A DNA stretch of 64,000 bases from Drosophila pseudoobscura (lineage: Eukaryota; Arthropoda; Insecta; Diptera; Drosophilidae). Shown here piece after piece: positions 22,501 to 35,053 of this stretch. The position numbers and the translations under genes were made by a program. The notes under the pieces are model-generated. The model ran no database searches, was not told the DNA's origin, and worked only from the letters and a program-made list of their open reading frames with translations. Position 1 is the stretch's first letter. Each line of letters begins with the position of its first letter. The stretch spans positions 17,441,501 to 17,505,500 of the forward strand of contig NC_046680.1 of the NCBI RefSeq assembly GCF_009870125.1, given 5' to 3'.

Positions 22501-24704
22501 ACTGTAAAAGCACCAGCTATGCCAAAGAGAGAGAGAGAGGGGAAAATATTGAACCATTAGCTAATTGGATAGTGTCCCTTTTCGTGTCGGTTGCCACCTG
22601 TTCTCGGACAGGTTAATGGACTCGAACATCAGCTGAGTTGGGAGATCTCTCAACTCGGAGACGAGAGCCGCTGGCAGAGCTGGTATCGCATCCAATGGCC
22701 CCGGTGCTGGCTCTGACGATGTCCCAGTGTTGGTGACATAGCTGCGATATGCCCGATAGGCCAACAGTCCACAGTACGCGCCAAAGAGCGAGACGAATAC
22801 GTAGCAGGTCTTGGGTTTTGCTGCTGTGGCCTTCATTAGAGCATTGCACTGCTCCACACATGTCAGCGGGGTCAATATGATGAACTCCTCCAAAGTTTTG
22901 TCCATATTTCGAAATACTGAAACTCAAACACGTACAATTTTGAGATAATTTGTATGTTTTATCAGATCTGGTATAGGTGACAGCACAGGGCAGGCATTCT
23001 ACTATATTCCACTGGAGACTTTCGACATTCCACTTTCACTAATTGAGTTTTGATTTTTGTTTGTGCCCACAGAGAGCGTGCCACCCAAGGGCGATGATAT
23101 TGCCATTATTATGTATACATCCGGATCCACTGGCACACCCAAGGGTGTCCTGCTGTCGCACAAGAACTGCATTGCCACGATGAAGGGCTTCGTCGATATG
23201 GTGCCCATCTATCCGGATGATGTGCTGATTGGCTTCCTGCCGCTGGCTCACGTCTTCGAACTGGTGGCGGAGAGTCTCTGCCTGATGACTGGCGTTTCCA
23301 TTGGCTACTCGACGCCGCTGACCCTCATCGATACGAGCAGCAAGATCAGGCGGGGCTGCAAGGGCGACGCCAGCGTCCTGAAGCCCACGTGCATGACGTC
23401 GGTGCCACTGATACTCGATCGCATCTCCAAGGGCATCAACGACAAGGTCAACTCCGGATCAGCCTTCAGGAAAGCCCTCTTCAAATTCCTCTACCAGTAC
23501 AAAGTCAAGTGGATACAGCGAGGCTACAAGACGCCCCTCATTGACAAGTAAGAAGGCGGCATCGGAGATTCGATTAAGGATCAGCTAACGAATAATTCGT
23601 CCTTTGTGCAGATTGGTCTTCAAGAAGGTGGCTAAACTGATGGGCGGCAAGGTGCGCATCATTATGTCGGGCGGAGCGCCGCTATCGGCGGACACACACG
23701 AACAGATCAAGACCTGCCTGTGCGTCGACTTGATTCAGGGCTATGGATTGACAGAGACCACATCGGGAGCCACAGTGATGCACGGTAAGTGGAAGGAAAG
23801 TTGTGACGCTTTAAGCTCGAAGACTCTACTACTCTTCCCCGTTCCCCGCGTAGAGAGAGACATGACCTATGGACGCACTGGTGGACCATTGACCGTCTGC
23901 GACATTCGTCTGGTCAATTGGGAGGAGGGAAACTATCGCGTCACCAACAAGCCATATCCGCAGGGCGAGGTGCTCATTGGTGGCGACTGTGTCTCCCAGG
24001 GTTACTACAAGCTGCCCAGCAAGACCAACGAGGATTTCTTCGAGGAGGATGGCAAACGCTGGTTCAAAACCGGCGACATTGGCGAGGTGCAAACCGATGG
24101 CGTACTTAAGATAATTGGCAAGTCTCGCGTCTGTCTTCAATGTTTTTTAGCAGTCACCTAATAATCTTTCTCTCTCTCGCTCTCTTTGCGCAGATCGCAA
24201 GAAGGATCTGGTTAAGCTGCAGGCCGGCGAATACGTTTCTCTTGGCAAGGTCGAATCGGAGCTAAAGACATGCGGCATCGTGGAGAACATCTGCGTTTAT
24301 GGCGATCCCACAAAGCAGTTCACCGTGGCGCTGGTCGTGCCAAATCAGAAACATCTGGAGGATCTGGCCGAGCGTCACGGCCTGCAGAACAAAACCTATG
24401 AGGAGCTGTGCTCGTCGCCAGTCATGGAGAAGGCCATACTCAAGGAGATTGCCGATCATTCACGGAAATGTAAGTCGCCACACGTCATCTGTGTATAAGA
24501 TGGGTTTAAGATGAGACAGTACTAAATGTGTTGTTGGTTTTACTTGTAGGCAAATTGCAAAAGTTCGAGGTGCCCGCCGCCATTACGCTGTGCAAGGAGG
24601 TCTGGTCACCGGACATGGGCCTGGTGACGGCTGCCTTTAAGCTCAAGCGCAAGGACATTCAGGATAGATATCAACATGATATTAACCGCATGTATGCCTC
24701 ATGA
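17318..24704 (+). CDS. Acsl: Long-chain acyl-CoA synthetase (ACSL3/4 type)
   Basis: Joins free long-chain fatty acids to CoA with ATP, via an acyl-AMP intermediate, on ER, lipid-droplet and related membranes. Coding exons: 17318-17340, 19845-19980, 21576-22014, 22083-22289, 23073-23547, 23612-23784, 23854-24117, 24194-24469, 24550-24704. They close in frame to 715 residues, the usual size for ACSL3/4. Exon 16980-17340 is mostly leader; its MFIEDDAQ reads in frame into MDSFWVQSA of the next exon. A hydrophobic N-terminal anchor (AIGAIKAIAFVYDIITLPVYL) precedes the catalytic part. Visible motifs are the ATP-binding YTSGSTGTPKG, GYGLTET, the hinge/adenylate TGDIGE and the DRKKDLVK signature. One intron is GC-AG. 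One intron hosts an antisense gene. The start could instead be the Met at 19846 (707 residues). The gene flanks ptc, as in D. melanogaster 44D. Confidence 0.95.
17341..19844 (+). other. Acsl: Acsl intron 2, mostly without recognisable content
   Basis: Non-coding. It contains a GA tract at about 19490-19527 and the possible internal promoter listed separately. No ORF with coding character was found on either strand. Confidence 0.6.
19132..19844 (+). promoter_or_regulatory. Acsl: Possible internal TATA promoter and alternative Acsl first exon
   Basis: TATAAAA near 19132 is followed by GA-rich leader-like sequence. Good donor candidates lie near 19651 (GCAG|GTGATA) and 19698 (GA|GTGAGT). Either could join the acceptor ending at 19844, just one base ahead of the ATG at 19846. 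That would give an isoform starting at MDSFWVQ. Only sequence motifs support this. Confidence 0.3.
21109..21177 (+). other. Acsl: Possible in-frame Acsl cassette exon
   Basis: A good acceptor (CCCTCCTACAG, ending 21108) is followed by 23 clean codons, AKPINQKQKMLVDESKYAPD then DIE, and a weak donor GAG|GTTTAA at 21177/21178. Both borders are phase 0, so inclusion between 19980 and 21576 keeps the frame. Without the donor, the frame ends at TAA two codons later. It begins AK, like the constitutive exon at 21576 (AKIIKKDE), which hints at an ancient exon duplication or a tissue-specific linker. Confidence 0.5.
22366..22905 (-). CDS. Nested antisense gene, small membrane protein of unknown function
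   Basis: Lies wholly inside the Acsl intron 22290-23072, on the opposite strand. Exon 1 is 22598-22905, with donor AACAG|GTGGCA. Exon 2 is 22366-22516, with acceptor TTTGGCATAG after a long CT-rich tract. The 81-nt intron is bridged by a split Ser codon (AG|C). The product is 152 residues. It has an acidic/hydrophobic start (MDKTLEEFIILTP), two early Cys (16, 20), one likely membrane segment at about 34-52, a linker rich in Pro, Ser and Ala, and an acidic Ser/Thr-rich C terminus ending HHLEDEN. No known domain is recognised. The two-exon structure with frame closure argues for a real gene, but there is no homology evidence. Confidence 0.65.
24118..24193 (+). other. Acsl: GC-AG intron in Acsl
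   Basis: A 76-nt intron with donor ATTG|GCAAGT and acceptor TTTGCGCAG. No GT donor in the vicinity keeps the frame. Splicing here rebuilds the conserved KIIDRKKDLVK signature, with the Asp codon split G|AT. The rest of the donor fits the consensus closely, as is usual for GC-AG introns. Confidence 0.88.
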
Positions 24705-26080
24705 AAGTCAATGTACTAAACACCAACCAGCCGCAACAGCAACAGCAACGACAACAACAACCAGCATTACGATAACTTGAGTTGAGGAGCAACGAGTTGC
24801 GACGAGACCCAGTGTGTACTGCCTGGCAGCCCAGTACCACTCCCACGCAGAGAGACACCAGCGACATAACGATAGGCACGCATAACCAAATCCGAAAACC
24901 AAATTAGCTTAAGGACCAAAAGAGCTAAGAGCCAAACCAGACACGCGACACGAGACAAGCGCATGTATAGAGAGTTCTCGTTTATATGTATATCGATTGT
25001 GTTTCCTTTGATTTGCCAGAGTTCTTTTGTTGCGAATTATACTTGTTCTTAGCCCATAATAAATTGAGTTCTTGGAAGCCGATGAGGGGTTTGGTTTGGC
25101 AGCAATGCTTTGTGTCTGTCGGTGCTCAGAATGGAATGCAATGCTGTTGAACAGATTGACAATGATAAAGATATGCAATTTATGATGACCGAATGCCTAT
25201 GATAATGATAATGATTATATTGATGAATGATATGAATGAGAATGAGAATATTGTGTAATGTACAGTTTTCGGTTTTTAGTACACTCTGTGGCAAAAACAA
25301 TTTGCATAAACAATACTTATTTTTATAGAAAAACATTAAAGTAAGCTTAAGTGGTTGCCTATTAATTATGTACATACAATATATAAACACACACACCCAC
25401 ACACACACGCATACAAGTTTATATATAACTTATATATATAGTGTACTTCTTTATTATAAGTTCGATGTATGGAAATCCTGAAGTTATGAAATGTAGCAAA
25501 GCAAAAACCTAAGCGACTTGATTATGAAATATAAAATATAAAATGCAAACAAAAAACGATATAAAATAATTAAGCACATTTTCTTTGGCGCAACAAAAAA
25601 AAAAAATGAAACAAAAGCAAAAGCAAAAGTGGAACCCTCCATAAACTATTTTTAGCACACACAAATGGCAAAAAAGGTTACAAAACGGCAAATGTAATAT
25701 ATATTTTAGCTCAATTTAGTTCAATGAAAAGGAAACGGGCCACAAATGTATTTTATGGAATCCAGTTTGTCAAACGCAAAAGCAAAAACTCAAAATTCAA
25801 ATGCAACTATTGAAAGACTTAGTACTAAAAATAAATAACAAAAGCAAAACTTAGATGAAGAATACACCCCAACAGGGCAAAAAAAAAAAGCCTAAACTAT
25901 AAAGTAAAAAAACAAAAAAAAACCCCCATTTATTTAAACGTGCAAGAAGTTTTTGGAATACATTTTAGTCATACTTTTTAGTTAAACTATGTATGAATGT
26001 ATATACGACCTAGGGAACGTATAGCAATTTTTTGTGGGAAACCGCGTTTCTTACAAAATAAATTAATTTTATTCGAACGA
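24705..26080 (+). other. Acsl: Acsl 3'UTR
   Basis: A long AT-rich trailer starting with a CAACAG/CAACAA repeat. Polyadenylation signals are AATAAA at 25058-25063 (proximal) and AATAAA at 26057-26062 (distal), suggesting short and long 3'UTR forms. The 3' limit is estimated. Confidence 0.6.
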
Positions 26081-26521
26081 TTTGTTTGCAATTTTTACGA
26101 AGTGCGTGAGTGGTGGATTTTTTTTCATAATTAACATTGATTTTCGTGTTAAATATGGAATGATACGATGCTAATAAGACACATTTTAATTATATCTGGA
26201 TGAGTGGCAAGCAAAACAAAATATTTAAGAATCTTTTCTACACATAAGTATCATTGCATTATAATACTTTTTTGATTGATCGTATCAAATACTGAGATAA
26301 TTCAATAAATACAAGAAATTTTTAGTTTTACCTAAACAGCAAACATTTAATTATGCAGAGGGAGTGGGAAAAACAACACCGAATGGATGATGGGATGGTC
26401 AGAGCTTTTTCTACAGACCTCTTCGTCCGAAGTGTAGAAGCTTTCGGCTAGATCAATTGGCGCAGAAAGCTTTCAATGCTGCCCTCGCTTAAGACAGAGC
26501 TGGTAGGTACGTAGCTCAACA

Positions 26522-26605
26522 GTCAGGATGGCCGAGTGGTCTAAGGCGCTGCGTTCAGGTCGCAGTCTACTTCTGTAGGCGTGGGTTCGAATCCCACTTC
26601 TGACA
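26522..26605 (+). tRNA. tRNA-Leu-CAG: tRNA-Leu (anticodon CAG)
   Basis: An 84-base type II tRNA without intron. Acceptor arm GTCAGGA pairs with TTCTGAC (one G-T pair). The A box is TGGCCGAGTGG. The anticodon loop TTCAGGT gives CAG and is closed by GCTGCG/CGCAGT. There is a long variable arm and B box GGTTCGAATCC. Discriminator A is at 26605. A run of T (26616 on) serves as the Pol III terminator. It stands alone between Acsl and the gene-poor stretch to Jon44E. Confidence 0.96.
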
Positions 26606-26624
26606 AGCCAGTATCTTTTTTTTT

Positions 26625-29600
26625 ATATATTTTTCTTTTTTAACCCATTTTACACCAAAAGCCAACGGTTGGCTTGCCTCACAGAAAGGCAAATAGTCGC
26701 CTGCTGTCGTTAATTTGGACTGTGCAAAGAGCTGCGGAGATGCGCTCATCCGCATTAATCTGTCTGAGCCGCTGACTTATTCACTCGCACTTGTTTGCCA
26801 ATGTAAATGACACAATTAGCACGGCTCGCTGCGCTGCCTTTCACTAGCTGCAGTGTTTACTGTAGTCGTAGTTTCACTGTGCTCTGTTTATTTGCTCCCC
26901 CGCGACTTTGTGCATGTTTAAGGCATGAAAAAAGAAGAGGGAATTGTTAATGTTCGTTCTGCTGGTCGAAAGTTCAGCGCTTGAGTGGAAGAGAGGAGCC
27001 ATAGTCCGAGTCTGGCCATTTATAATAGTGGAGAGTGCGTTGCACCTTTAGGTGCACCTTCGGGCCCCGCAGGCTCAGACACTCTGAAGTGGCCGCCAGA
27101 AACAGCTCCTGCCCCTGCTGCCAGCGACATTCACTAATGCAACAAATAAATCATAGAAAATAGGAGTATAAGCTACCACAGAAGTTTCCAGTCGTGTGGG
27201 GCGACAAGCTAAAGCCGGCACACATCCAATCTGGGAAGAAGAGAAAAAGTGAGTGAGAGCATGTAACATGCAATAGTGCAGCATCCTTCGCTTCTGGACA
27301 GAGCAGAGAGCACCTCCTGGTCCTATATGGGCAGTGGCCGCCACCCGTTTAGTGCTTTTCCATTCGACATTTTTTGCTACTGATACTGACCGGAGAACCG
27401 GAGAACCGGCGACCGGAGTCGAATTTATTGCACTTTTTTGTGGAAATTTGAGTACTCATGGCTTGCAGCAGATTAAATTAGACTTTCCCCCTCACAAAAA
27501 CCGAGTGCAGAGCAGAAAAAGTTGAAGACTTGCATGGGGACTCCACTGTCAGCCGTATCATATGCAATGGCACTTTTGAAATTAATAGACTGTGACAGGA
27601 AAAGGACGACAAAGGAAATCATGTAGAAGAAAAGCTTCGATTTTCATGCCTATAAATATGTACATACATATTTTGGAGCGTGTCTACAGTCGTTGAGCAA
27701 AAATGATAGTATAAGTACAGAAGGGAGGAGGAGGATCAATAGGCAAAGGACACCACGCAGTAGAGTGATCCGTTATTCTTTCAATTGGTTTTCGCTGAGG
27801 GCGTGGCTTGAGGGCGAAAGAGAGTCGTATCAGCCAAAGAGTCGCCAAAGTGTTGGTGTCTGTGAGAGAGAAATAGTCTTTTGCGCGTACCTGACCGAAA
27901 AGTAGGATTATTGTACGATTCTGGGACCGACTCACCTGCCCAGACGAACTAAAAAGAAGAAGCATAGGTGAAAGGAGAAAAAACCCCGCATTCAGGGTGA
28001 TAGACAGTGAGACTGAGATAAGTTTCGGATAAAAAAATTGACTATTTTCGTTGAAAAGTAACAGATCATGGTATGGGGAGCATCGCTAATTGGCACCAGA
28101 GCATGCCATCCACTTCCTAGAGCTATTGAATTCAGAAGAATATAATTACGACCAGTACTCTCTTGTTAAGCAAATAATTTCCAAATTGAAATGAAATTCT
28201 ATTCTCTCCTTTGTTTGGCCAAATCTGTTGCACAGGCTTATTGTACATGCATATATACATTGGAAACATAAAGCAGCTCAAGCTGAACATGCAATCGAAA
28301 CGCACTCAATGCAGATGTATCCCAATCTGCATCTACAACTGTAACTGCAACTGCAACTGTAACTGTAACTGAAACTGTGGCTGTATCCACAAGTAAAATT
28401 TGCGCAGGATTCGTGACTCAGGTTTTGTTGTACGTTTGATGCATTTGACAAAACGAAACTAGGTCAAATAGGAATTTGCATGCGGGAGAACCTCTGACCT
28501 TTGTGCCCGCCCGCTCTACTCTTCTCTATGTCCCGCAAAAATTTGCATTTTATTTGCAAATTCAAAATCGATTCGGACGCCTTCTCGTCCGATTTGGGGC
28601 TACAACATCATATCTATCTCTGTTTGGGAAGCTGGAGCTGCGTTTTATTCGGCCTCGTTGTCATGCGATATGACCCCCTGCGTGTGGGCAACGATTATGG
28701 TTATTTTACTTAGTCAATTTCGCAATCCGACTAGTACTTTTGCCATGCTGCTGTGGCGCACACCCTTACATACGCTTCATTTCCGCACGGCCTTGTCGAA
28801 CACATCCGCCCGATATGGCGGCCGATTTCCGTTATGCGCTTCAGCGAGCAGCGGACATTTTACTGAGATTGACAGCTCGTCCGTCTCTGTCAATCCCCCT
28901 TTCTATCGTGTCAGTGTGTTTGTACCTGTGCGTGTGCGTGTGAGTGTGAGTGGCCTTCAAAGTGAAAGTATGCGTTTCGCTGTCAACTTTTCTAGTACAA
29001 GTTGTGCTCAGCTCAGATATTGAGCAGGAGCAGACTATTTTCCCCAGCTACTTTCTATGTCATTGGCGGCACTCTCACTGATTCTGAATGACTCTTGGGA
29101 ATTCAATTGACTTTCGTTTTCCCTTTCAACCGCTGCAACATTTTAAGCATCAACGATGTGCGTTGTACACGAAAATATCGTCATTTTTTCTATATACCCA
29201 TTAGATAGCCATCGATTCAGTTATTTCGGCTTTAAATTGAATTGAAATTTATTCGAAATAATTAATAATCCAAAATGGTGTTCCAGCCAACGAAGTAATA
29301 CATATATCTGTTTAATGTCCTGCAGTTGTCGAGCCCTCCATGTCTGTTTAATCGAAAATATCCAATTGAATGCGTATCAAATTAGTATAATCCATTGCCC
29401 CTGAAGAGTTATTATCGTATGGGGATATCTGTGTATACACTTATGCCATGTGCCATGTGCCATATGTATGCAAAGTAAAGCGAAGAGTCTCCCCGAAAGC
29501 TAACTGCTGCGCTTAGCACGATTTCTTTACGCCATGTTGCACATTTTGCGATTGTTTCGAAGTTCAAACGGCTGTGAAAATGCACACGCGTTGCCCCGGA

Positions 29601-29989
29601 CAAGGGCTGGTGGGGGGCGGCTCTGGCGGGACACTCCACAACTCTCTTCAACTATTCAAGACAATAGAGGGGCTTTTGGACGGGCAATTTAGAGAAACTT
29701 TCCCTATTATCTTGTGCACACTTGATCCTCCATAAAATACATCCAAATTAAGATTTATTTTAACGATAACAATAAGAATAACGTAAAACCGGATCGGTCT
29801 TAGGATATGGCCAGGTATGTGCACTGCATCCGGTGTCTGCGGCCACCTGTAAACTATCTGTATCTGACTATGTGTAAAACAACTTTTGTGCTGAATTCAG
29901 TCTTCGTTTTCCAAGCTATCAAATGTTATAATTTGTTCGCTATAAATCCGCGGAGGCATCTGATGTTCCAGGTAAATAAAGGTTAACAA
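26625..29989. other. Gene-poor intergenic DNA
   Basis: No ORF with coding character or splice structure. The notable piece is a short hexameric array of ACTGNA units at about 28337-28378. Likely cis-regulatory or neutral DNA. Confidence 0.5.
28337..28378. repeat. Hexameric (ACTGNA)n minisatellite
   Basis: Seven to eight units of AACTGY-like hexamers in tandem. Each unit contains the core YAACTG bound by Myb-type factors (known consensus). Similar CTGTCT hexamers occur at 49421-49452 and CTGGGA units at 48866-48920. Confidence 0.8.
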
Positions 29990-30480
29990 ATATACCGTTT
30001 GCCGGATTACAGAAAGAGTGGAGTAGTACCACCACCTGCAGAACTTTGAAAACCAAGTGAAAAGCTCAGTCACTACCTGCTGCACCTACTACGGATGGAA
30101 GGACTCCAGACTGTTAGTGGGAATACTCACAGGTCACTGCCTGGCTGCAGCGACTGCAGTTAAGCTAGGCATCACCAACCGAGACAGCTGTAGGAAATGT
30201 GAAGAGCCTGGTGCCATCGAAACCCTGGACAATCTAATCAGCGACTGCCTGGCTCCACACGGGCAAGGAGTGCAAGGATACCTACATATGTGCCCCCTGC
30301 CTCCAAGAGGAAGCCTCGGGATCTACTTGCCTCTGCCAAAAATACATCGATTCTCGAGGACCTCCAAACCTCATACGCACTCCGGTTCATACCACCCATC
30401 CGTATAACTAAGGGCAATATACTGGCCTATGCGTGCCTCCTCTGAGGACCGTCCGGGTTAAGCTAATCTACCGATATAGA
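29990..30480 (+). mobile_element. Decayed 3' end of a LINE (LOA/Bilbo-like or related)
   Basis: The reading frame at 30057-30407 contains SRLLVGILTGHCLAAATAVK and a following CRKCEEPG..ETLDNLISDC stretch. This is the end of a non-LTR retrotransposon ORF2: the helix after the RT/RNase H part plus a Cys/His knuckle that has lost His (Asn) and a Cys (Ser). After about 30250 the homologous frame shifts; a second frame reads LEDLQTSYALRFIPPIRITK and ends in TGA at about 30442. A CCGGGTTAAG-containing tail follows. Only about 0.5 kb survives, so it is 5' truncated or eroded. Family assignment is tentative. Confidence 0.65.
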
Positions 30481-33400
30481 GGGTTCTAGACGGTTCAATA
30501 TTTTATAGAGACAATCATCTTTCTTGCAGGAGATAATACCGAAAAGTTAACTTTTGCTGATTTTAATAGGTTTTCACATCAAAGTTAATTTTAGTTACTT
30601 TTCAATCGATTCAGAAAATAATACCATGTCAAATGTATATGGAAATCGAATTTGATTGACTTTTAATGTTTTTTGGAATGGTGGAAAAGGAGGAAAATCT
30701 CCCTATAGAGCTGTATATGGGGTAGTAACCGTATATCTAGCTGGAGATCTTTGGGGGCTATCAGCTCTATCCCATATAACTATGGAAAACTTGCAGTAAA
30801 GAGGGATAAAACATCGCACGTACGGTTATTTCTCCTTCCAACCTTTACGCTCTCACTCTCTCTCTCTCTGTACAGACCACCCCTGTATCTCTCTCAGATA
30901 ACTAACGGTTAGATTGGGACGGCCTGCAGTGCGCAGTCGCACAGAGGGAACTCTGAGGAGAGTCGAAAGCTCATTGCAGTCGCAACTGAAACGAATTTAA
31001 ATCAAAACATTTTCCCCCCTCAGGACTCAAAGTGCTTCCCTTCCGTCCAGCCCCCTCTGGCAGGTTGCTTGTTTCCATTCGAAGATTTCCATAGATGAAA
31101 GCAGGGAACATGATTGAATTGTTATTGTTATTTGACTGTTGGCTGTCTGTGTGTCTATGTGGATTTGCTATCCTACTCCGAAAGAGTGCCATCTTCTTCT
31201 TCTTGTTGTTGTTCTTGTTCCGCCATTGCTTTTTTGCGGCCATTTGGAAAAGTGCACAATTTAGGCTTCCATCCATGCTCGGAATGTGCTGGTGTGTGCG
31301 AACAAATAGCTACAACGTACGTGAGTGGATTCTTGTACTGCTGGAACTGGTCTTCTTGTTTCTCTTCGTTTGTCTCTGTGTGTTCTACCAGAATTTTTGG
31401 CCAGTCGAAAGGTGGCCCATATGGTTGAGTAGCCCCATCTCCTGCCACACAATTGAAAGGCAAGCGACCCTGACCTACTCACCATGTACGAGCATGCCAA
31501 GCGTCTAGTTTTTGTCCGCTCGTTCTCTGGGGGTAAATGTATCCATTGTCATACATATGTGTGAATTGAACTCAGCTATTTGCATAATACGTACGGCCTT
31601 CAGACCCATGCGGAGCTCCGAGTACAGTCATGCCTGCCTGTCACTCATTCTTTGCCCGCCTGCCGCTCAAAGCAGCGCCAATGGCAATTGTGGCACCATC
31701 GCATTTGACTGGCAGGAACCGGCCCCCCCCCCCCCCTATGCCAAAGGCGGAGTCTGAGTTGTCACAGTCAATCGCTGGAAAAGTGTCGGGCCCGGACTCG
31801 CAAGTGACATAATTAGCAGTCTGCCACTGCCACTGCCGCTGCACTGTTGGTGTTTTCAATTTCCCCATTGCTGTCTTTAGAAGGAAAACGAATGGGACCT
31901 TGAGACGAAGCGTCCTTTGAATAATCATTTTTGGGATAAACCAAGTAAATCATACGTAGCTAACATAATCAGGATTTTGAAATATTAATTACAAGAATTT
32001 TACTCTTCGTTGGCTTCGGCCTGAGCGAATTTTTCTATAGTTTTCGATCCGTCAAGCTGGCAACAGTTACTGGCAAGGGCAGGAAACTTCAGAGAGAAAC
32101 CCAAACATTAGAAAAGACAAGGTTCCACTCTGCGGTAGGACAAATTGAAAGGCCCATTGGCCAAGAAGCCAAATATCCATGACACCTGCCACCCTCTACC
32201 GAGACATCCTATAACATGAGACACAAGGACCCTAGAGCAGGCCCTGAACTCTTGTATTAATATCTGTTTTACCCATCTTCATCTAAATTCGGGAGCCAAG
32301 AGTAAAGTGTCCAGTGCAAAAGGGCGTTGTTGAGTGCCGGCCAGGAGTGTTCCCTTTCAGTCTGTGTTCAAAGGGTCAGCTCAAAGCGACCGAGACGATG
32401 CACCTGGATGTGCATATGAACTGTCGAGGACAAACAATGAACTAATGAACCAAGCCGGATCTCTGGGCGATGGCTTGCTGTTTCCGGCTGGTGTTTATTC
32501 GGTTTCAAAGGAATATTCAGCTCTTTGCTCTGATTCTGTTCATGGACCAAAGGGCTTGGGGCCTTTGGATCATAGTTATACTTTGCCTCGTGCAGCCTTT
32601 GCAGCGTGCATATTGCTTGACTCCCGCTGGTCCTTTGTGAATCGCAGTTGCTTTTTCCTCTATTTGTACATCGGAATATGCCTGAAATCGGAATCTTTTC
32701 TTTAAATGGCATCTGCTTTCAGTCCAAAAGTTCTCTGGGTCGCTTGCATACACCTGCTATGAAGATTGGTGGAATGAAATGTTTTGCCAGGGATGTTGTC
32801 GACATTTTTATGGCTGCCACGTTTATTTTGCTTACTGGCTCCCTTCCGTTTCGTTCCCGTTCCGCCACCAGCCACTTGGCTGCCCAATTAAAAGTTTTAG
32901 CACATTTTCACTTGAAATTAATTGTCGGTAAACGTAATTCATGTCCAAGACACGGCTGCGCCAAGGGTAGCACAGGGCCCAGAGCCCAAAACAACCAACA
33001 AGCCACCAAAAAGCAGCGAGGGGGGCAACAGGGGGATCTGAGGACCTGCAAATGTTGCCAAATGCATCAGGCCCCAAACGAAAGAGAAAGGTGGAGCAGC
33101 GAAAGAGAGAGAGAGATTGAGGCACTGGCACAGGCATTTAGGGTCTGTGCCACTTTGTTGCATTCTCTGCATTCTGCTGTAACGAGCGTGCGGATGGGGC
33201 AAGCGCCCGCTCCCGAGAACATTCATTGGCAAAGAATTCGAAACGTTTTGGCATCACATATTAGCCATGTACTAAATTATTTACTCCCCGTTAAAGCTAC
33301 AAGCTATCAGAAATTCTGGAAAACTTGAGATTGCACAGACAGAACTTCCTCTCACGTTTCAGTTAATGGCAGGCAATTCGGAATGATTTTAGATTCCTAG

Positions 33401-35053
33401 CCGATGCCCTCAAGCGAAAAATAGAAAACATCGTTAGACACAAATCATTTCTAGCCGCGGGCGATGGGTCGATCGGGGCCAATGCCATAAATAACGCCGA
33501 GTGGCTAACACAAAATGAGAATTTTTCAATTAAACTAAAGGCCACTCCCGATAGCGATGGCGGGCCAATGTCATTAGCAGGACTACAGGTAAGAGGACAG
33601 CAGGAGCATTGGGACCAGGAGCAGCAGCAATTGGAGCAGGACATAAATTAAAATCGAAAACCCAGCTCTGGCATGGCCTCAACAGGACTTTTGTTCAATG
33701 GCGATCCGTGGCAGGTGGGTGGCTGGTGCCCAACCAGGCCATGAAATGCCATTAAAGGGGGATAGGCCAGTGTTTAAATAATGCCAGAAATTTCATTTCA
33801 TTTGGTTACTGGTTATGGGTATCCCATGGCCACGAGGCAATTCCTCAGCTAATTGACAATTCAAAATGTTTTGAGTGTGGCAGGAGGTGCTGCAGCTCGG
33901 CTGGCTGGTCATAAAGTTAATAAGCAATTTGCATAACAAATTGTCTAAAACGCTGACAACATGTCGCATGGAATAGCCAAATGCGTGGACCTATGCGCAT
34001 GCGAATGTGATAGGTGGACACATGGGGCGCATACGTAATTTGTGGCACCGTGCATTGCGTATACGCAGCGTGAAACAGGGACAGGGACAGGAACAGGCAT
34101 GCATTTAATTGTTTCAAACAGGACAACCTTCCCCAAAGGCAGGCCGGACCGGACTTTTTCCGTTTCGGATTGCGCGCAAATGTTCCATGTTCGTAATTTA
34201 TTCTCGGCCTGTTAATTAGCGCGACAACGACGTGGGGTTGGATGCACGTGTGTGTAATTCTTGGACTGTGGGTGAACAATCCGAACGATCATTCACGTTG
34301 CTAAAGGGCCTGGGCTCCCATAGGGCATAGGAATAACATTGTTATGCCTGCGTTTGACAGACCTCTCGCTGCAATTAGCCAGTGTGTGCGAGTGTGTGCC
34401 TGCAACATTAGTGGTTTGCCGTTTTTTACATATACAGATGACCGAATGGGGGAACGATGGACGGGGGGAGGTCGGCTGCCACTTGCAGCTGTTTCCATTT
34501 CCGTTGCTCGGCCACAGACATGCAACAACCCCATATCATCTCTGCAGAATGCCCAGATAGGAGGAGTACAGAGATATAGAGAGAGAGAGAGGGGCAGCTG
34601 GCAAGGAACTGTGCCTCAAAGTATGCTACACAATTGCGGTATGGGGCATTATAATTGCAAGCACACACACACATCCATACACACTGAAACACAATCGCTC
34701 AGACACACACATACAGAGCTAGAGTTACATGGATGCATTTGCATCTGTACCCATCAGCCACAATTTGCAATCTGCATTTTGCTTTATGCTTCGTTGTAAT
34801 TAAATGATAATCAATTAGGCAAATATTTGCTTTCAACAAGCTTGCGAAATGGAAACTCAATCCATATTCAGCATAAATGAGGCTGGGACCAGGCAAACAA
34901 ATGGTTAAAATGGTCATCTCCGGGCTCAAAGGCATAGGTCACGTAGTGTAGCCGGAAATCGGAAATCCCGAATCGATAACCTATCAGTTAAATATTTAAA
35001 ATTATGAGTGTAATAACTTCTGTCGAGAGATTAGGAGCCGAGCCGAGAACCCC
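30481..35053. other. Gene-poor intergenic DNA upstream of Jon44E
   Basis: No supportable gene. It contains simple repeats: a CT run near 30850, a C run at about 31725-31735, and CA/GA runs near 34580-34700. Several long open frames here (31095-31508, 32648-33328) lack coding features. Probably regulatory or neutral. Confidence 0.5.

Noticed and set aside
31095-31508. Hydrophobic 137-codon frame
   Set aside because: T-rich DNA read as Leu/Phe/Cys. Opposite strand is Asn/Lys-rich. Looks like a composition effect.
32648-33328. 226-codon open frame in intergenic DNA
   Set aside because: No signal peptide, domain or codon-bias support. Residue use is erratic and no neighbouring exon signals were found.
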